Part shown: piece by piece, positions 33,690 to 44,100 of the stretch
Layout of the letters: every line of letters begins with the position of its first letter
Numbering within the stretch: position 1 is the first letter of the stretch
Assembly (NCBI GenBank): GCA_014859655.1
Contig: JACUTT010000004.1
Coordinates: forward strand, 1-64,000
DNA length: 64,000 nt
Direction: 5' to 3'
From: Campylobacterales bacterium
GTDB taxonomy: Bacteria > Campylobacterota > Campylobacteria > Campylobacterales > Sulfurimonadaceae
Made by a program: the position numbers and the translations under genes
The notes under the pieces: model-generated
Database searches by the model: none
What the model was told of the DNA's origin: nothing
The model's input: only the letters and a program-made list of their open reading frames with translations

Positions 33690-35096
33690 TTAGTGCGTGC
33701 CCTCAGGAGCTTCACACTCCACCTTGCAGCTTGGGCAAGTTATCGCCGTTGCTTCCGTGTGGTAGTTGACCTCATGGTTGTTGTACAGGCCCATCACTTC
33801 AAACTGTCCGTACCAGATCGCGACGGAAATCGCATAACCGACAAAGACAGTCCATGAGAGACGCATATGCGCACCAAAGGTATAGACGCCCTTTAGTTTC
33901 CCCATAACACCGATACCCGCTGCAGAGCCGAAACTGATCAGAGAGCCACCGATACCTGCAGTGAGTGTGACGAGCAGCCATTGGTTGAGACCAAGATCCG
34001 GGTTGGCTTTCAAGACAGCCGACATGACCGGCACGTTGTCTACGATGGCGGAGAGGAAACCGACACCGATATTGACATAGGTAGGATTAAACATATCGTA
34101 AAGCTTCACGGCGTATCCCAGGAAGCCTGCGAAGTGAAGTGCCCCGACAGCCGCGAGGATACCGAAGAAAAACAGAAGGGTATCGTTCTCGACTTTGGCG
34201 ATTGACTTGTAGATATCGACATCCTCTTTATGTCTTTTCTTCAGGAAATAGACATAAAACTTCAGAATCGAAAGACCGAAAAGCATACCCCACATCGGCG
34301 GAAGATGCATAACCTGCTTCGAGAAGACTGCCATGGCGATGGTAAAAATCCCCAGGGCAACAACCACCATACCACCTTTGAGCACCTCATCAGAAGGCAT
34401 GGGCACCAGCTCATCAACTTTGGTCTGCAAAGGGTAGCCTACGGGCACATATCGGCTCAGTAGATATCCCGTGACCAGCCATCCTGTGACCGAGGCGGGG
34501 AAGAGGTACAAGAAGTCGGCAAACTCGCCCTTGTGCGCCGTCCAGGCCATCAGCGTTGTGATGTCTCCAAAAGGGCTCCATGCACCGCCGGCATTGGCTG
34601 CGACGACGATATTGATCGCACCAGGGACCAAGAAGGCTTTGTTCGTCTTTTCAATCGTGATCAAGACGGTAGAAAGGATCAGGGCCGTTGTCAGGTTATC
34701 CGCAATAGGCGAAATGAAAAATGCCAGGGCCCCCGTTACCCAAAAAAGTCCCTTATAGCTGTGCCCTTTTTTAATAAGCTTGGCCTTCAAGGCGTTAAAG
34801 ACGCCCCGCTCGATCAAGGCTTCGATGAAGGTCATCGCGACATAGAGGAAGAAGAAGATCTCTGCGATCTCCAGGATCAGGTGGGCGATCTCTGTCTCAA
34901 AGGGCTTCATATTCAGCCCGTTGTAGGCATAAAAGCCGCCGATTACCATAAACATCAGCGTACCGATAAAGAGCGCCGGTTTTGCCTTGTTAAGATGGTA
35001 TTTCTCTTCTGCGGCGATAAAATAGTACCCCACAACAAATATTGCAAACAGCAGCCACCCTATAGGCTCTGTTACCATATCCAACTTTTCGATCAT
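33690..35096 (-). CDS. nhaD: Na+/H+ antiporter NhaD
   Basis: A 468-residue inner-membrane antiporter of the ion-transporter superfamily, with about twelve membrane segments. Family landmarks are FFISPIADNLTTALILSTVL, VVAANAGGAWSPFGDITTLM and GFLSAIVDNVPVMSAVL, containing the conserved Asp-Asn pairs. It exchanges Na+ or Li+ for H+, fitting a marine or saline habitat. The C-terminus is unusual: ITCPSCKVECEAPEGTH holds three cysteines in a small, possibly metal-binding tail. The start overlaps the nadB end by four bases, so the two are coupled. Confidence 0.88.
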   Translation of the reverse strand: MIEKLDMVTEPIGWLLFAIFVVGYYFIAAEEKYHLNKAKPALFIGTLMFMVIGGFYAYNGLNMKPFETEIAHLILEIAEIFFFLYVAMTFIEALIERGVFNALKAKLIKKGHSYKGLFWVTGALAFFISPIADNLTTALILSTVLITIEKTNKAFLVPGAINIVVAANAGGAWSPFGDITTLMAWTAHKGEFADFLYLFPASVTGWLVTGYLLSRYVPVGYPLQTKVDELVPMPSDEVLKGGMVVVALGIFTIAMAVFSKQVMHLPPMWGMLFGLSILKFYVYFLKKRHKEDVDIYKSIAKVENDTLLFFFGILAAVGALHFAGFLGYAVKLYDMFNPTYVNIGVGFLSAIVDNVPVMSAVLKANPDLGLNQWLLVTLTAGIGGSLISFGSAAGIGVMGKLKGVYTFGAHMRLSWTVFVGYAISVAIWYGQFEVMGLYNNHEVNYHTEATAITCPSCKVECEAPEGTH

Positions 35097-36541
35097 TTTC
35101 CATTCTCCTTCAAGTAATGTACCCCTACTGAGGTTTTGCGTTTAAGTGCCGAGGTCACTATCTCTTTGGCCGTGAACAAGCGAAGCTTTAAAAGCCGTCC
35201 TATGTGCTTGTGCAGGGTCTCTTCAATAAAGGCCAAAGCCTCCTGCAGCCCTTTTTCAGTGCGGACGATCCCTACATCGTTCCACATTATACGACGAAGT
35301 TCGCTTTTGTAGCGCGTATCATCCTCGCAGCGCAGAGAATCCGTGCTGATAGGGAACTGTTTTGGTGCATAAGTAACACTTATCTCATTCATCTTTTTCA
35401 CCGCACGCACGGCAAAGACCAGTCCCTCCAAGAGCGAATTGCTCGCAAGGCGGTTGGCCCCGTGCACACGCGTTGATGCGACCTCCCCTATAGCATATAG
35501 ATTTTTGACCGATTCGACTTCCCCGTCAAGGTTGGTCTTGATCCCGCCTATGGCGTAGTGAAAAGCCGGCGAGATCGGAACACGATCGCGAGGAAGGGTG
35601 AAGCCCAGGTCTTTCAGACTTGAAGCGATGTTTGGAAAGCGGGCGTTAAAATAATCTGCCTCAAAGTTTTCAAAAGAGAGGTAGACCTCCTGAGCGCTTT
35701 TTTGCTTATAGTCAAAGATGGCGCGGCTGACGATATCGCGCGGTGCCAACTCGGCGCGCTCGTCGTAATCTTTCATAAAGGCATACCCTTTTTCATCCAC
35801 GAGTTTCGCCCCCTCGCCGCGAAGAGCCTCGGTAAGAAGCTGCTTTTGTGCGGCATTTGAGCTGACGTAGACCGTCGGATGAAACTGCAGCATCTCCATG
35901 CGCTCAAGCTCTATCCCTTTTTCAAGACAGATTCCCTGCAGGTCCCCGCTTATCGTGTAGGCGTTGGTGTGGTAGGCAAAAAGCGAACCCACTCCGCCTG
36001 AAGCGATAATGACATTTTTTGACAGAATATGCTTGAGCTCGTCTCTGTAGTTAACGCAGACCCCATAGCACCTCCCCTCATCGATCAACAGGTCCGTTAC
36101 CTGGGCCCCTTCGAGCATAGGATGGGGATTATTTTGAAGCAAAAAGTGGTGCAGGTAACGTCCGGTTGCATCTCCGCCCGCATGCAGGATACGGCTCGCC
36201 GAGTGCGCTGCTTCTTTGGTGTAGAGAAGCTCTCCTTTCTCATTCGTATCAAATTTGAACCCGCGCGAAATAAGATCGCCGACAACTTCGCGGCTGTGCT
36301 CGCTCAGAACACGAACCGCGTCTTCGTCACACAGCCCTGCCCCGGCTTCCATCGTATCTTTGATGTGCAGAACCTCGTCTTTGTCATTGACCGCTGAGAC
36401 GACTCCGCCCTGGGCATAATAGGTGTTGCACGCCCAGGGGTGGTCTTTGTTGATGATAAGCACTTTTTTGTCTTTGGGAAGGTTCATTGCGGCATACAGA
36501 CCGGCAACGCCTGCGCCGATGATTACGACATCATAGACCAT
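35093..36541 (-). CDS. nadB: L-aspartate oxidase
   Basis: NadB oxidises aspartate to iminoaspartate for NAD synthesis. The 482 residues start with the FAD motif VVIIGAGVAGLYAAMNL (about 5-21), then YYAQGGVVSAVN, SHSREVVGDLISRG, and AHSASRILHAGGDATG. The fumarate-reductase-type FHYAIGGIKTNLDGE and ANRLASNSLLEGLVFA follow. The length is a little short of the usual 510-540. nadA and nadC are not beside it; coupling with nhaD is an unusual pairing. Confidence 0.9.
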   Translation of the reverse strand: MVYDVVIIGAGVAGLYAAMNLPKDKKVLIINKDHPWACNTYYAQGGVVSAVNDKDEVLHIKDTMEAGAGLCDEDAVRVLSEHSREVVGDLISRGFKFDTNEKGELLYTKEAAHSASRILHAGGDATGRYLHHFLLQNNPHPMLEGAQVTDLLIDEGRCYGVCVNYRDELKHILSKNVIIASGGVGSLFAYHTNAYTISGDLQGICLEKGIELERMEMLQFHPTVYVSSNAAQKQLLTEALRGEGAKLVDEKGYAFMKDYDERAELAPRDIVSRAIFDYKQKSAQEVYLSFENFEADYFNARFPNIASSLKDLGFTLPRDRVPISPAFHYAIGGIKTNLDGEVESVKNLYAIGEVASTRVHGANRLASNSLLEGLVFAVRAVKKMNEISVTYAPKQFPISTDSLRCEDDTRYKSELRRIMWNDVGIVRTEKGLQEALAFIEETLHKHIGRLLKLRLFTAKEIVTSALKRKTSVGVHYLKENGK

Positions 36542-36618
36542 CTCTACCTGCTCTTCGCATCAGGATAATAGGGCGGGCCTTTATAGCCGCACGCACTTAC
36601 ACTTAACATCAAAACTGT

Positions 36619-36624
36619 TATAAT
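36619..36624 (+). promoter_or_regulatory. -10 box immediately before the dciA-like gene
   Basis: TATAAT ends six bases before the ATG at 36631, so the expected transcription start falls on or next to the A of the start codon. There is no ribosome site in between, which suggests a leaderless mRNA. Confidence 0.55.
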
Positions 36625-36630
36625 AGTGAC

Positions 36631-37065
36631 ATGAAAAATTCTAAACAACTTGTTTCCCATCTTCGTTCTCAGTCGGCCTTTGCACCACTTAGCAATATGG
36701 CTTGCATCAATGCTGTAAAAGAGCTTCTTCCGGAACGTTTACATAGATTTATTCTATTTGGATATATTCGACATAATATCTTATTTTTTGCGCTTAACCA
36801 CCCCGGCGCAAAACAAGAATTCGATAATATTATAAATTCTATAAAAACACCTTTAAAAAGGATGCCTCCTCTGGCCTGCAAAAAATTCGAGATATCGGAT
36901 GTCCGTGCCTTCGTCTCTCATAAAAAAAGCCTGAGCTTCACCTCCGCAGAACCGAAGGCAGTTCACTATCTTGAGCGTTCAAGCGCTGCATTTGAGAACA
37001 CCATAGAAGACAAAAAGCTCCACGAAGTCATTGAAGAGATACGAGACATCATAAAGAAATCATGA
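36631..37065 (+). CDS. DUF721/DciA-like protein
   Basis: A 144-residue basic protein. The pattern LVSHLRSQSAFAPLSNMAC, LLPERLHRFILFGYIRHNIL and FFALNHPGAKQEFDNII is that of Campylobacterota DUF721 proteins, relatives of DciA, which helps load the replicative helicase. This name is from memory and the similarity is modest. The C-terminal tail is charged and helical. It overlaps uvrC by four bases (ATGA), so the two are coupled. The -10 box just before the ATG suggests a leaderless transcript. Confidence 0.55.
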   Translation: MKNSKQLVSHLRSQSAFAPLSNMACINAVKELLPERLHRFILFGYIRHNILFFALNHPGAKQEFDNIINSIKTPLKRMPPLACKKFEISDVRAFVSHKKSLSFTSAEPKAVHYLERSSAAFENTIEDKKLHEVIEEIRDIIKKS

Positions 37066-38885
37066 ACAAACTTAACCCAATCCTTCTAAAACAGATACAA
37101 CATCTCCCCAAATCTGCCGGCGTCTACCACTATTTTGATGAAAACGGAAAACTTCTCTACATCGGCAAGGCCAAAAATCTCTTCGCGCGCGTCAAAAGCT
37201 ACTTTAGATTTTCTCCGCTCTTTACACCGAACCCCGCCGTGAGTTCGCGTATCTTAAAAATGCTGCATGAGGTGCATACCATGCACTACATCCTCGTTGA
37301 AAATGAGCATGACGCCTTGATCCTGGAAAACTCTCTGATCAAACAGCTGCGCCCAAAATACAATATCCTGCTGCGCGATGACAAGACCTACCCTTACATC
37401 TATTTTGACAAAAGCGAAGAGTTTCCGCGCTTTGAGATCACACGGACTATCCTCTCGGACAAGCAGATCGAATACTATGGCCCTTTCTCTACCGCAGCAC
37501 GCGATATCCTAAACGCCCTCTACGAGCTTCTTCCTCTAATCCAGACCAAAAGCTGTCTCAAAAGCGGCAAAGCCTGCCTCTACTACCAGATAAAAAAATG
37601 TTTCGCTCCCTGCGAAAAGAAGATCTCTGGAAAAGAGTATGCACGCTATATCGACAAAGGCGTAGCCTATATCCACGACAAGAAAAGGCTTTGCAAAGAC
37701 CTTGAAATCCGGATGGTTGAACTCTCCGAAGAGATGCGCTTTGAAGAGGCGGCACTCCTGCGCGACAGTATCGAGAAGATCTCCAAAAGCAGTACGATCT
37801 CGCAGATAGACCTGGCCAGCAGCGAAGATATCGACCTTTTCAGCGTCGATGCAGACGAAAAAAGAGCCGTCGTTCTGCGCCTGTTTATGCGCCAGGGAAA
37901 GATCATCTCCAGTTCGCACAACTTTGTCCATCTCAACCACGGTTTTGACAGAGATGAGCTCTATAAACGCGCTATAGTAGAGTTCTATCAGTTCTCCCCT
38001 TTGACCAGCAAACAGATCATCGTTCCGCACGCTTTTGAGGAGATGGAGGATGTGCAGGCTTATCTGAAAGAGACATTTTCAAAGGCAGTTGATCTTTATG
38101 TTCCCAAGCGCGGTCCAAAGGCAAATCTCTGCGCTTTGGCGCTCAAAAACACCCGGGAGCTTCTGAACAATTATGCCCACGAAGCAGACTCATCTTATGA
38201 AGATCTTGAAGAGAAACTCCAGGAGCTGTGCACACTCCAAAACCTTCCCAAACGGATTGAAATATTTGACAACTCCCATCTTCAGGGCTCTGCCCCCGTC
38301 GGCGCGATGGTCTGTTTTGAGGAGGGGAAGTTCAACAAAAGCGGCTACCGGCAGTACCATCTTGAGTCTCTTGATGAATATGCCCAGATGAGAGAGACAC
38401 TGACGCGTCGTATCGGACGTTTTGAGACAAATCCTCCTCCGGATCTGTGGATCCTGGACGGAGGGGCCACTCTGCTTTCTCTGGCCAGAGATCTTCTCGA
38501 GTCCAGCGGAGTCAACCTTGACGTCCTTGCCATTTCAAAAGAGAAGCTTGATGCCAAAGCACACCGTGCAAAGGGAAAGGCTAAAGATATTCTTCACTCA
38601 AAAGATCAGAGTTTTGCCTTAAGCACAAGTGACAAGCGTCTGCAGTGGGTTCAGCGAATGCGTGACGAAGCCCACCGCTATGCCATTACTTTCCATAAGA
38701 AGACAAAACTTAAGCAAGACCAAGCTTCCACGCTTCTACAAACCAGGGGCATCGGTCCGGCCAAGCTTAAAAAACTTCTCAACCACTTCGGTTCTTTTGA
38801 AGCATTAAAAGAAGCCAAAGAAGAGGATATTGCCGATGTTGTGGGAAAAAATGATGCAACGTCGATTAAGAGACTATACAAATAA
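37062..38885 (+). CDS. uvrC: Excinuclease ABC subunit C
   Basis: UvrC cuts DNA on both sides of a lesion in nucleotide excision repair. The 607 residues contain the GIY-YIG domain (SAGVYHYFDENGKLLYIGKA, about 18-37), the Cys-rich SCLKSGKACLYYQIKKCFAPC segment split over two lines (about 165-186), a UVR segment (MRFEEAALLRDSIE, near 226), the RNase-H-like half (IEIFDNSHLQGSAPVGAMV, LWILDGGATLL) and a C-terminal helix-hairpin-helix (TRGIGPAKLKKLLNHFGSFE). All key parts are present, so it should be active. Confidence 0.95.
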   Translation: MNKLNPILLKQIQHLPKSAGVYHYFDENGKLLYIGKAKNLFARVKSYFRFSPLFTPNPAVSSRILKMLHEVHTMHYILVENEHDALILENSLIKQLRPKYNILLRDDKTYPYIYFDKSEEFPRFEITRTILSDKQIEYYGPFSTAARDILNALYELLPLIQTKSCLKSGKACLYYQIKKCFAPCEKKISGKEYARYIDKGVAYIHDKKRLCKDLEIRMVELSEEMRFEEAALLRDSIEKISKSSTISQIDLASSEDIDLFSVDADEKRAVVLRLFMRQGKIISSSHNFVHLNHGFDRDELYKRAIVEFYQFSPLTSKQIIVPHAFEEMEDVQAYLKETFSKAVDLYVPKRGPKANLCALALKNTRELLNNYAHEADSSYEDLEEKLQELCTLQNLPKRIEIFDNSHLQGSAPVGAMVCFEEGKFNKSGYRQYHLESLDEYAQMRETLTRRIGRFETNPPPDLWILDGGATLLSLARDLLESSGVNLDVLAISKEKLDAKAHRAKGKAKDILHSKDQSFALSTSDKRLQWVQRMRDEAHRYAITFHKKTKLKQDQASTLLQTRGIGPAKLKKLLNHFGSFEALKEAKEEDIADVVGKNDATSIKRLYK

Positions 38886-38930
38886 GTTATATTTTGAAAA
38901 GAATATGATATATTATTCGCTCGCATGCTT

Positions 38931-38947
38931 AAGGGCACCTCTAAAAA
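38931..38947. mobile_element. Insertion-sequence end in front of the phosphorelay operon
   Basis: AAGGGCACCTCTAAAAA is identical in its 15-base core to the arms at 14509-14526 and 19155-19214. It lies between the uvrC stop and the PAS gene, in the region that should hold the operon promoter (a TATTAT box is seen at 38911-38916). Confidence 0.6.
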
Positions 38948-38988
38948 GAAGAGATTAACTGCAAAAGCTATCAATTTAAAGGTTTTTT

Positions 38989-39402
38989 ATGGGAAAAGTG
39001 GAAGCGTTGGACGAAGAACTCCTTTTTCAGGGCCGAGTTATCATCAGCGAGACCGATCTCAAAGGTCTCATTACCTACGCTAATAGAAAATTTTGCGAGA
39101 TCTCAGGATATGAAAAAGAGGAGCTTATTGGCAAGACTCACAACATCATCCGACATCCAGACATGCCAAAAGAGGCCTTTGCAAAAATGTGGAGTACTAT
39201 CCAAAGTGGTCAGATCTGGCACGGCCTGGTAAAGAACCTGCGCAAAGACGGCAAGTTTTACTGGGTAGAGACAGAAGTTCTCCCTTCAAAAAATGAAAAC
39301 GGTGAGATTATCGGCTATGTCGCAGCACGTAAGGTAGCCTCACGTAAAAATATCGAAGAAACGGCTAAAATGTACCATAAAATGAAAGAAAAAGAACTCT
39401 AA
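38989..39402 (+). CDS. Single PAS-domain protein (Aer-like)
   Basis: A 137-residue cytoplasmic protein made of one PAS domain: ISETDLKGLITYANRKFCEI, IIRHPDMPKEAFAKMW, LRKDGKFYWVETEVLP. This is the Aer/redox type of PAS with the IRHPDMP turn, common in Campylobacterota chemotaxis-like sensors, and may bind FAD. A short helix follows. It has no output domain, so it must act on a partner, probably the kinase or Hpt protein of the next genes. AAAGG precedes ATG. The next gene begins 14 bp on. Confidence 0.85.
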   Translation: MGKVEALDEELLFQGRVIISETDLKGLITYANRKFCEISGYEKEELIGKTHNIIRHPDMPKEAFAKMWSTIQSGQIWHGLVKNLRKDGKFYWVETEVLPSKNENGEIIGYVAARKVASRKNIEETAKMYHKMKEKEL

Positions 39403-39416
39403 AAAAAGGGAAGACA

Positions 39417-41165
39417 TTGTTACTATACAATCAAAGTAAAGAATTTATTGGTATAGACGAAGACGATCTCAAGGGATTGGAATTTCAAAATATCACCGAA
39501 CTGCTGAATGAATCAAATGATTTTGCTGATCTTTTTGTAAAAAAACCAGGCTATATCCACAATTTTAAAAACTTCTCATGGATTGACTTCATCCTGCACA
39601 GCGAGGCAGACGAGTCTAAGGCAATTGTCCACGCCAAGGGCAAGAACTACTCATGTACCCTGCACATCTCTCCTTTTTATTTCACCTCCGAACAGAACGG
39701 CTATGCAGTCTTTATCAAAAATCTCCGCCATCTCAAAGGTGCTGAAGATGCTCAGGCCACAAAAGACCTGGAATCCGCCGGAGGCATAAGATCTACCCCG
39801 GCTACAGCCTCCGCACCGGCAGCTGTACAGAGCACTTACGCAGAACCAAGTGTCTCGTTTAAGCAAAATATCGCTGGCGAACCGGAACTGCCGAATTTTG
39901 AGCAGCGCTATTCTCAAGAGCTTAACGAGCCCGAAGCACTGCAGATCCCTAAAACACAAGAGATTGATCTGGGCTTCTCTAGCACTGAAAATGAGTTTGG
40001 CGCACCTAGTGGTATTGATTACAACAGTCCACTTACGCTTGATGATGATCTGATGATGGATGAGGAAGAAATCGAGCTGCCAAGCTTTGAGATACCGGCA
40101 GAAAAGACGCCTAAAAAAAGCGGACAGCCGATGCTGGGCGATTATGTCAGCGGCGGAGAAGAGTATCTGAGCGATCTGGTCAAAGCAGGCACCTACAAAT
40201 TTGATCCCCAAGTCGCTGCCAATGAACTGGGCCTGCCTGTTGATCTCATTGAAGAGTTTATCGGCGACTTTATTGCCCAGGCCCATGAGTTTCATGACGA
40301 TCTATATGCTTCAGTCAACACAGGTGATTTTGATAATGTTCAAAACTTGTCGCATAAACTAAAGGGCGTTGCCGCAAACCTGCGCGTTGAAGATGCCTTC
40401 GATACCCTAAGCGTGGTTAATGTTTCAAAAGAAGTCGAAGAGATCCTGCCTAACCTTAACCACTTCTACAAGATCATCGCAAGGCTTGAAGGCAAAGAAC
40501 TTCCCCAAGAGTCTGCTCCTGTCAATGTTCCCGACGAAACAGATTATGCTGTCGGTATCAAGCAGCCCGAAGATGAGCCCTTGATGGCAGATGAAGAGAG
40601 CACATATGACGACCTCCTGCCTACGCCGGAGAAAAACGAAGCTCTAGCAACTGAAACAGAGGCGCCTTCCGCGCCATTTTTTGATGACGATGACCTCTAT
40701 GGCGACCTTCTGGGCGGAGCCGAGAGTTACGGCGAAGCTTTGGCAGAAGAAGAAGCTCCTTCGGCACCATCCTTTGATGACGATGACCTCTACGGCGATC
40801 TTCTGGGTTCTTCGCAGAAAAATATTACTGAAGAAATTCCATCCGTACCGGAAGCAAGTACACAAAAACTCACCGTTGACGTTCATCGTACGGCTAATGA
40901 GCTGGGTATTTCTGCTGATCTGGTCAATGATTTTATCCAGGAGTTTAAGGAGCAGATACATATTCACCAAAGCGACTTTAAACAGGCGCTTACAGACCAA
41001 AACATCCAAGAAGTCAACAATACAGCTACCATACTCAAGGGGATGAGTGACAATCTTCGTTTAAAAGAAATATCAGAAGTTTTAGAAGAACTTCAAAAAG
41101 AAAGCGATATCAACAACATAACAGAAGCTTTTGCACAATTGCAAGCTTATGCAGATCAATTATAA
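39417..41165 (+). CDS. Twin-Hpt phosphotransfer protein with PAS-like N-terminus
   Basis: A 582-residue acidic, soluble protein. Residues 1-110 look PAS-like. A low-complexity linker follows. The first Hpt domain (about 262-365) keeps the phospho-accepting His in LSHKLKGVAANLR (His 313). Near 415-465 the block EAPSAPxFDDDDLYGDLLG occurs twice in tandem. The second Hpt (about 485-582) aligns with the first, but at the His position reads ATILKGMSDNLR, with Thr 538, so it cannot accept phosphate. The start is TTG, with GGGAAG seven bases upstream. Gene order suggests it carries phosphate between the next gene's kinase and the response regulator. Confidence 0.75.
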   Translation: MLLYNQSKEFIGIDEDDLKGLEFQNITELLNESNDFADLFVKKPGYIHNFKNFSWIDFILHSEADESKAIVHAKGKNYSCTLHISPFYFTSEQNGYAVFIKNLRHLKGAEDAQATKDLESAGGIRSTPATASAPAAVQSTYAEPSVSFKQNIAGEPELPNFEQRYSQELNEPEALQIPKTQEIDLGFSSTENEFGAPSGIDYNSPLTLDDDLMMDEEEIELPSFEIPAEKTPKKSGQPMLGDYVSGGEEYLSDLVKAGTYKFDPQVAANELGLPVDLIEEFIGDFIAQAHEFHDDLYASVNTGDFDNVQNLSHKLKGVAANLRVEDAFDTLSVVNVSKEVEEILPNLNHFYKIIARLEGKELPQESAPVNVPDETDYAVGIKQPEDEPLMADEESTYDDLLPTPEKNEALATETEAPSAPFFDDDDLYGDLLGGAESYGEALAEEEAPSAPSFDDDDLYGDLLGSSQKNITEEIPSVPEASTQKLTVDVHRTANELGISADLVNDFIQEFKEQIHIHQSDFKQALTDQNIQEVNNTATILKGMSDNLRLKEISEVLEELQKESDINNITEAFAQLQAYADQL

Positions 41166-41177
41166 GGTGGGGAAACA

Positions 41178-44100
41178 ATGCAAATAGGTCTTAAAGCCAG
41201 ACTCCGACTAATCAGTCTTTTTCCAATATTTATGCTTATTGGAATCGCAAGTTTTTATGTATATGATTCATATATGGGGTATGACTCGGCAGTTAAGCTG
41301 CAGAGTAAACTTGAAGAAAACAAAAAACTAAACGAATTGATCGGGGATATTTCTCGCGAACGCGGTATGACTGTGATGTATATGGGAAACCAGTCTGAAG
41401 CAACAGCAGAGTCACTCAAGAGTCAGCGCAGCATCGTTGATCAAAAAGTCGTAGCCTACATACAACATCTCAAAAGCACAGAGACTCTACACGAACACTC
41501 CGGCGAAGGCGTCTGTCTTGCCTGTAAAAGTGTCAAAAGTATTGAATCCAACTACAATACTATCAAAGAGACCCGTCCCCTTGTTGACAATCAAAACATT
41601 GAGTTCCAAGAGATCTTTTATGACATCTACGGAAATGCTCAAAAAGTCATCATTGACCAACTTGAAGGGGTGCGTAACTACCAGCTTGACGAGAAGATCA
41701 CCTCAATCGTAACCACCTACCTGATCCTGGCAAAGGCCAAAGAGTTCACAGGTTCCGAGCGTGACTTCATCACCTATGCCCTCGCGCGATCTACAAAATT
41801 TGACTCCGAAGAGCTCAATGTCTGGCTGACGCTTATCGGTAAAGCCGACGCGATCAACTACAGCGCCTTAACCGATCCTCTCCTGAAACAAAGCCTTACA
41901 GCCCTCTTCACCGACGAAGAAAACGCAGAGCTTTTTGAAGACATCACCTTGGAGCGCGCCGAGATCATGCAGGCTGTGAATGATGGCCTTTATGCAACAG
42001 AAGCCGGTATCTGGTTTACTATGCTCTCTGAAAAGATCAGTCTGTTTGACGAAGCGGAGCAGATGCTTCTACTTGCAATGGATGAAAAGTCCGAGATCTT
42101 CAAACAAGAGCAGCTGCAGGTCCTTGTTGTCGCCATCGCTATCTGGGCCCTGGCTATCTTGGGTGCGATCTTTGGTATCTTGCTCTCAACCGACATCGCC
42201 AGAAATATTAAAAACCTTGAGACCGTGCTTCAGCGTGTTGCGACCGACACCCATGAGGGCGATGACATGAGCTCTAGCGAGATCGCCAGCCATATCAACC
42301 TCGATACCTCCAAGGGAACGGCGCAGGCTTACCAGCTCCTTGAGACCATCATTGACCAGACGCGCAAAGATAAAGAGTTCGCCATGGAAGCATCTGAGGC
42401 GAAGTCGATGTTCCTTGCCAACATGTCGCATGAGATCCGAACACCGCTTAACGGCATCGTCGGCTTTACCGAGCTTCTTAAAGATACCGCCTTGCATGAC
42501 GAGCAGCGCGAATTTGTCGATATTATCGAGAAAAGTTCTGAGAACCTTCTTGAGATCATCAACAATATTCTTGACCTCTCCAAGATCGAGAGCAACAAGC
42601 TTGAGATCGAAGAGATCGTCTTCAATGCAGCTGAAGAGTTTGAGTCAGCCGTTGACGTCTATGCCGTCCGTGCCTCTGAAAAGCATATCGACCTGGGCTG
42701 CTTCATCGATCCGGAACTTGAACGTCCGATCAAAGGTGATCCGACCAAGATCAAAGAGGTTGTCATCAACCTTCTTTCCAATGCGGTCAAATTTACCAAC
42801 AGTGGGGGTGCTATCACTGTTGATATCCGCCGTATTCCTTGCGAAAAAGAGGGGCGTGCACGCATACGCTTTAGTGTAAAAGATAGCGGAATCGGTGTTA
42901 CCCAGGAGCAAAAAGAGAAGATCTTTGATGCCTTTAGCCAGGCCGATAGCTCGATTACACGCAAGTACGGCGGTACGGGTCTTGGTTTGACGATCTCCAG
43001 CCGTTTTGTCGAACTTATGGGCGGAGAACTTGACCTTGAAAGCGAGCCAGGACAAGGGACAACCTTCTTCTTCGAGCTCGAGTTTGAAGAGATCGAGACC
43101 CTAAACGAATCGCTCCGCGGCCAGTTTTCAAACATCAACGCCCTTATCCTTGAGAGCGACAGTAAGAAAAAAGTGCAGGAGAAAAACCTGCGCGAGTATC
43201 TTGACTTCTATGGCGTCGCCTATAAATCCTTCAAAAATCTTGAAGATCTCAACAAGCTTGAGCAGAAGGTCAGCTATGATCTGATGTTTGTGGATTACGA
43301 CTATAGTAACGAAGAGATGCTGCATGAATATGTCAAACACCCTGAACGCACTATTTTGATCACCAAATCATATTACATGAAGAAGATAGATTCGCTCAAC
43401 CTCGATGTCTTCAAGGTCATATATGAACCGCTCAATGCGTCAAAGATACGCTCGATCCTGGAGATGCATGACGTTGAAGAGTTTAATAGGCCTAAGACCA
43501 AGACCATACAGCGCCGCAAATACGATGAAAAAACATCGCGTTTTAATGCCCGGGCCCTGGTTGCGGAAGACAACCTTATCAACCAGAAACTGATCAAACG
43601 TACCCTCGAAGATATTGGTATCGAGGTCTCACTTGCAAACAACGGTCTTGAGGCCTTTGAAAAACGCAAAAACAACCAGTTCGATGTTATCTTTATGGAT
43701 ATCCAGATGCCGGTTCTTGACGGGGTCGAGGCTACGCAGGAGATCTTGGAGTATGAAGAAGACAACAATGTCGAGCATACGCCTATCATCGCCTTGACTG
43801 CAAATGCGCTCAAGGGCGACCGCGAACGTTTCATGGGTGCCGGTATGGATGAGTATACGACCAAGCCTCTTGTGCGCAGCGAGATCATCTCCCTACTCAA
43901 CCATTTTATCGGGCACAAGATCGTTGATGCAAAAGCTGTAGAGAAGCAGCCTGAGCAAGAGACAGAAAAAGCACCCGAACCCAGAAGAGACCTTCTGGAT
44001 GATATGAGTCTTGAACTTCCCGAAGAGACGTCTTTTGGCACCGACCTGGATGATTTTGACTTTAATGAAGAGTTCTCAGGTCTAGAGCTTGAAGAGGATA

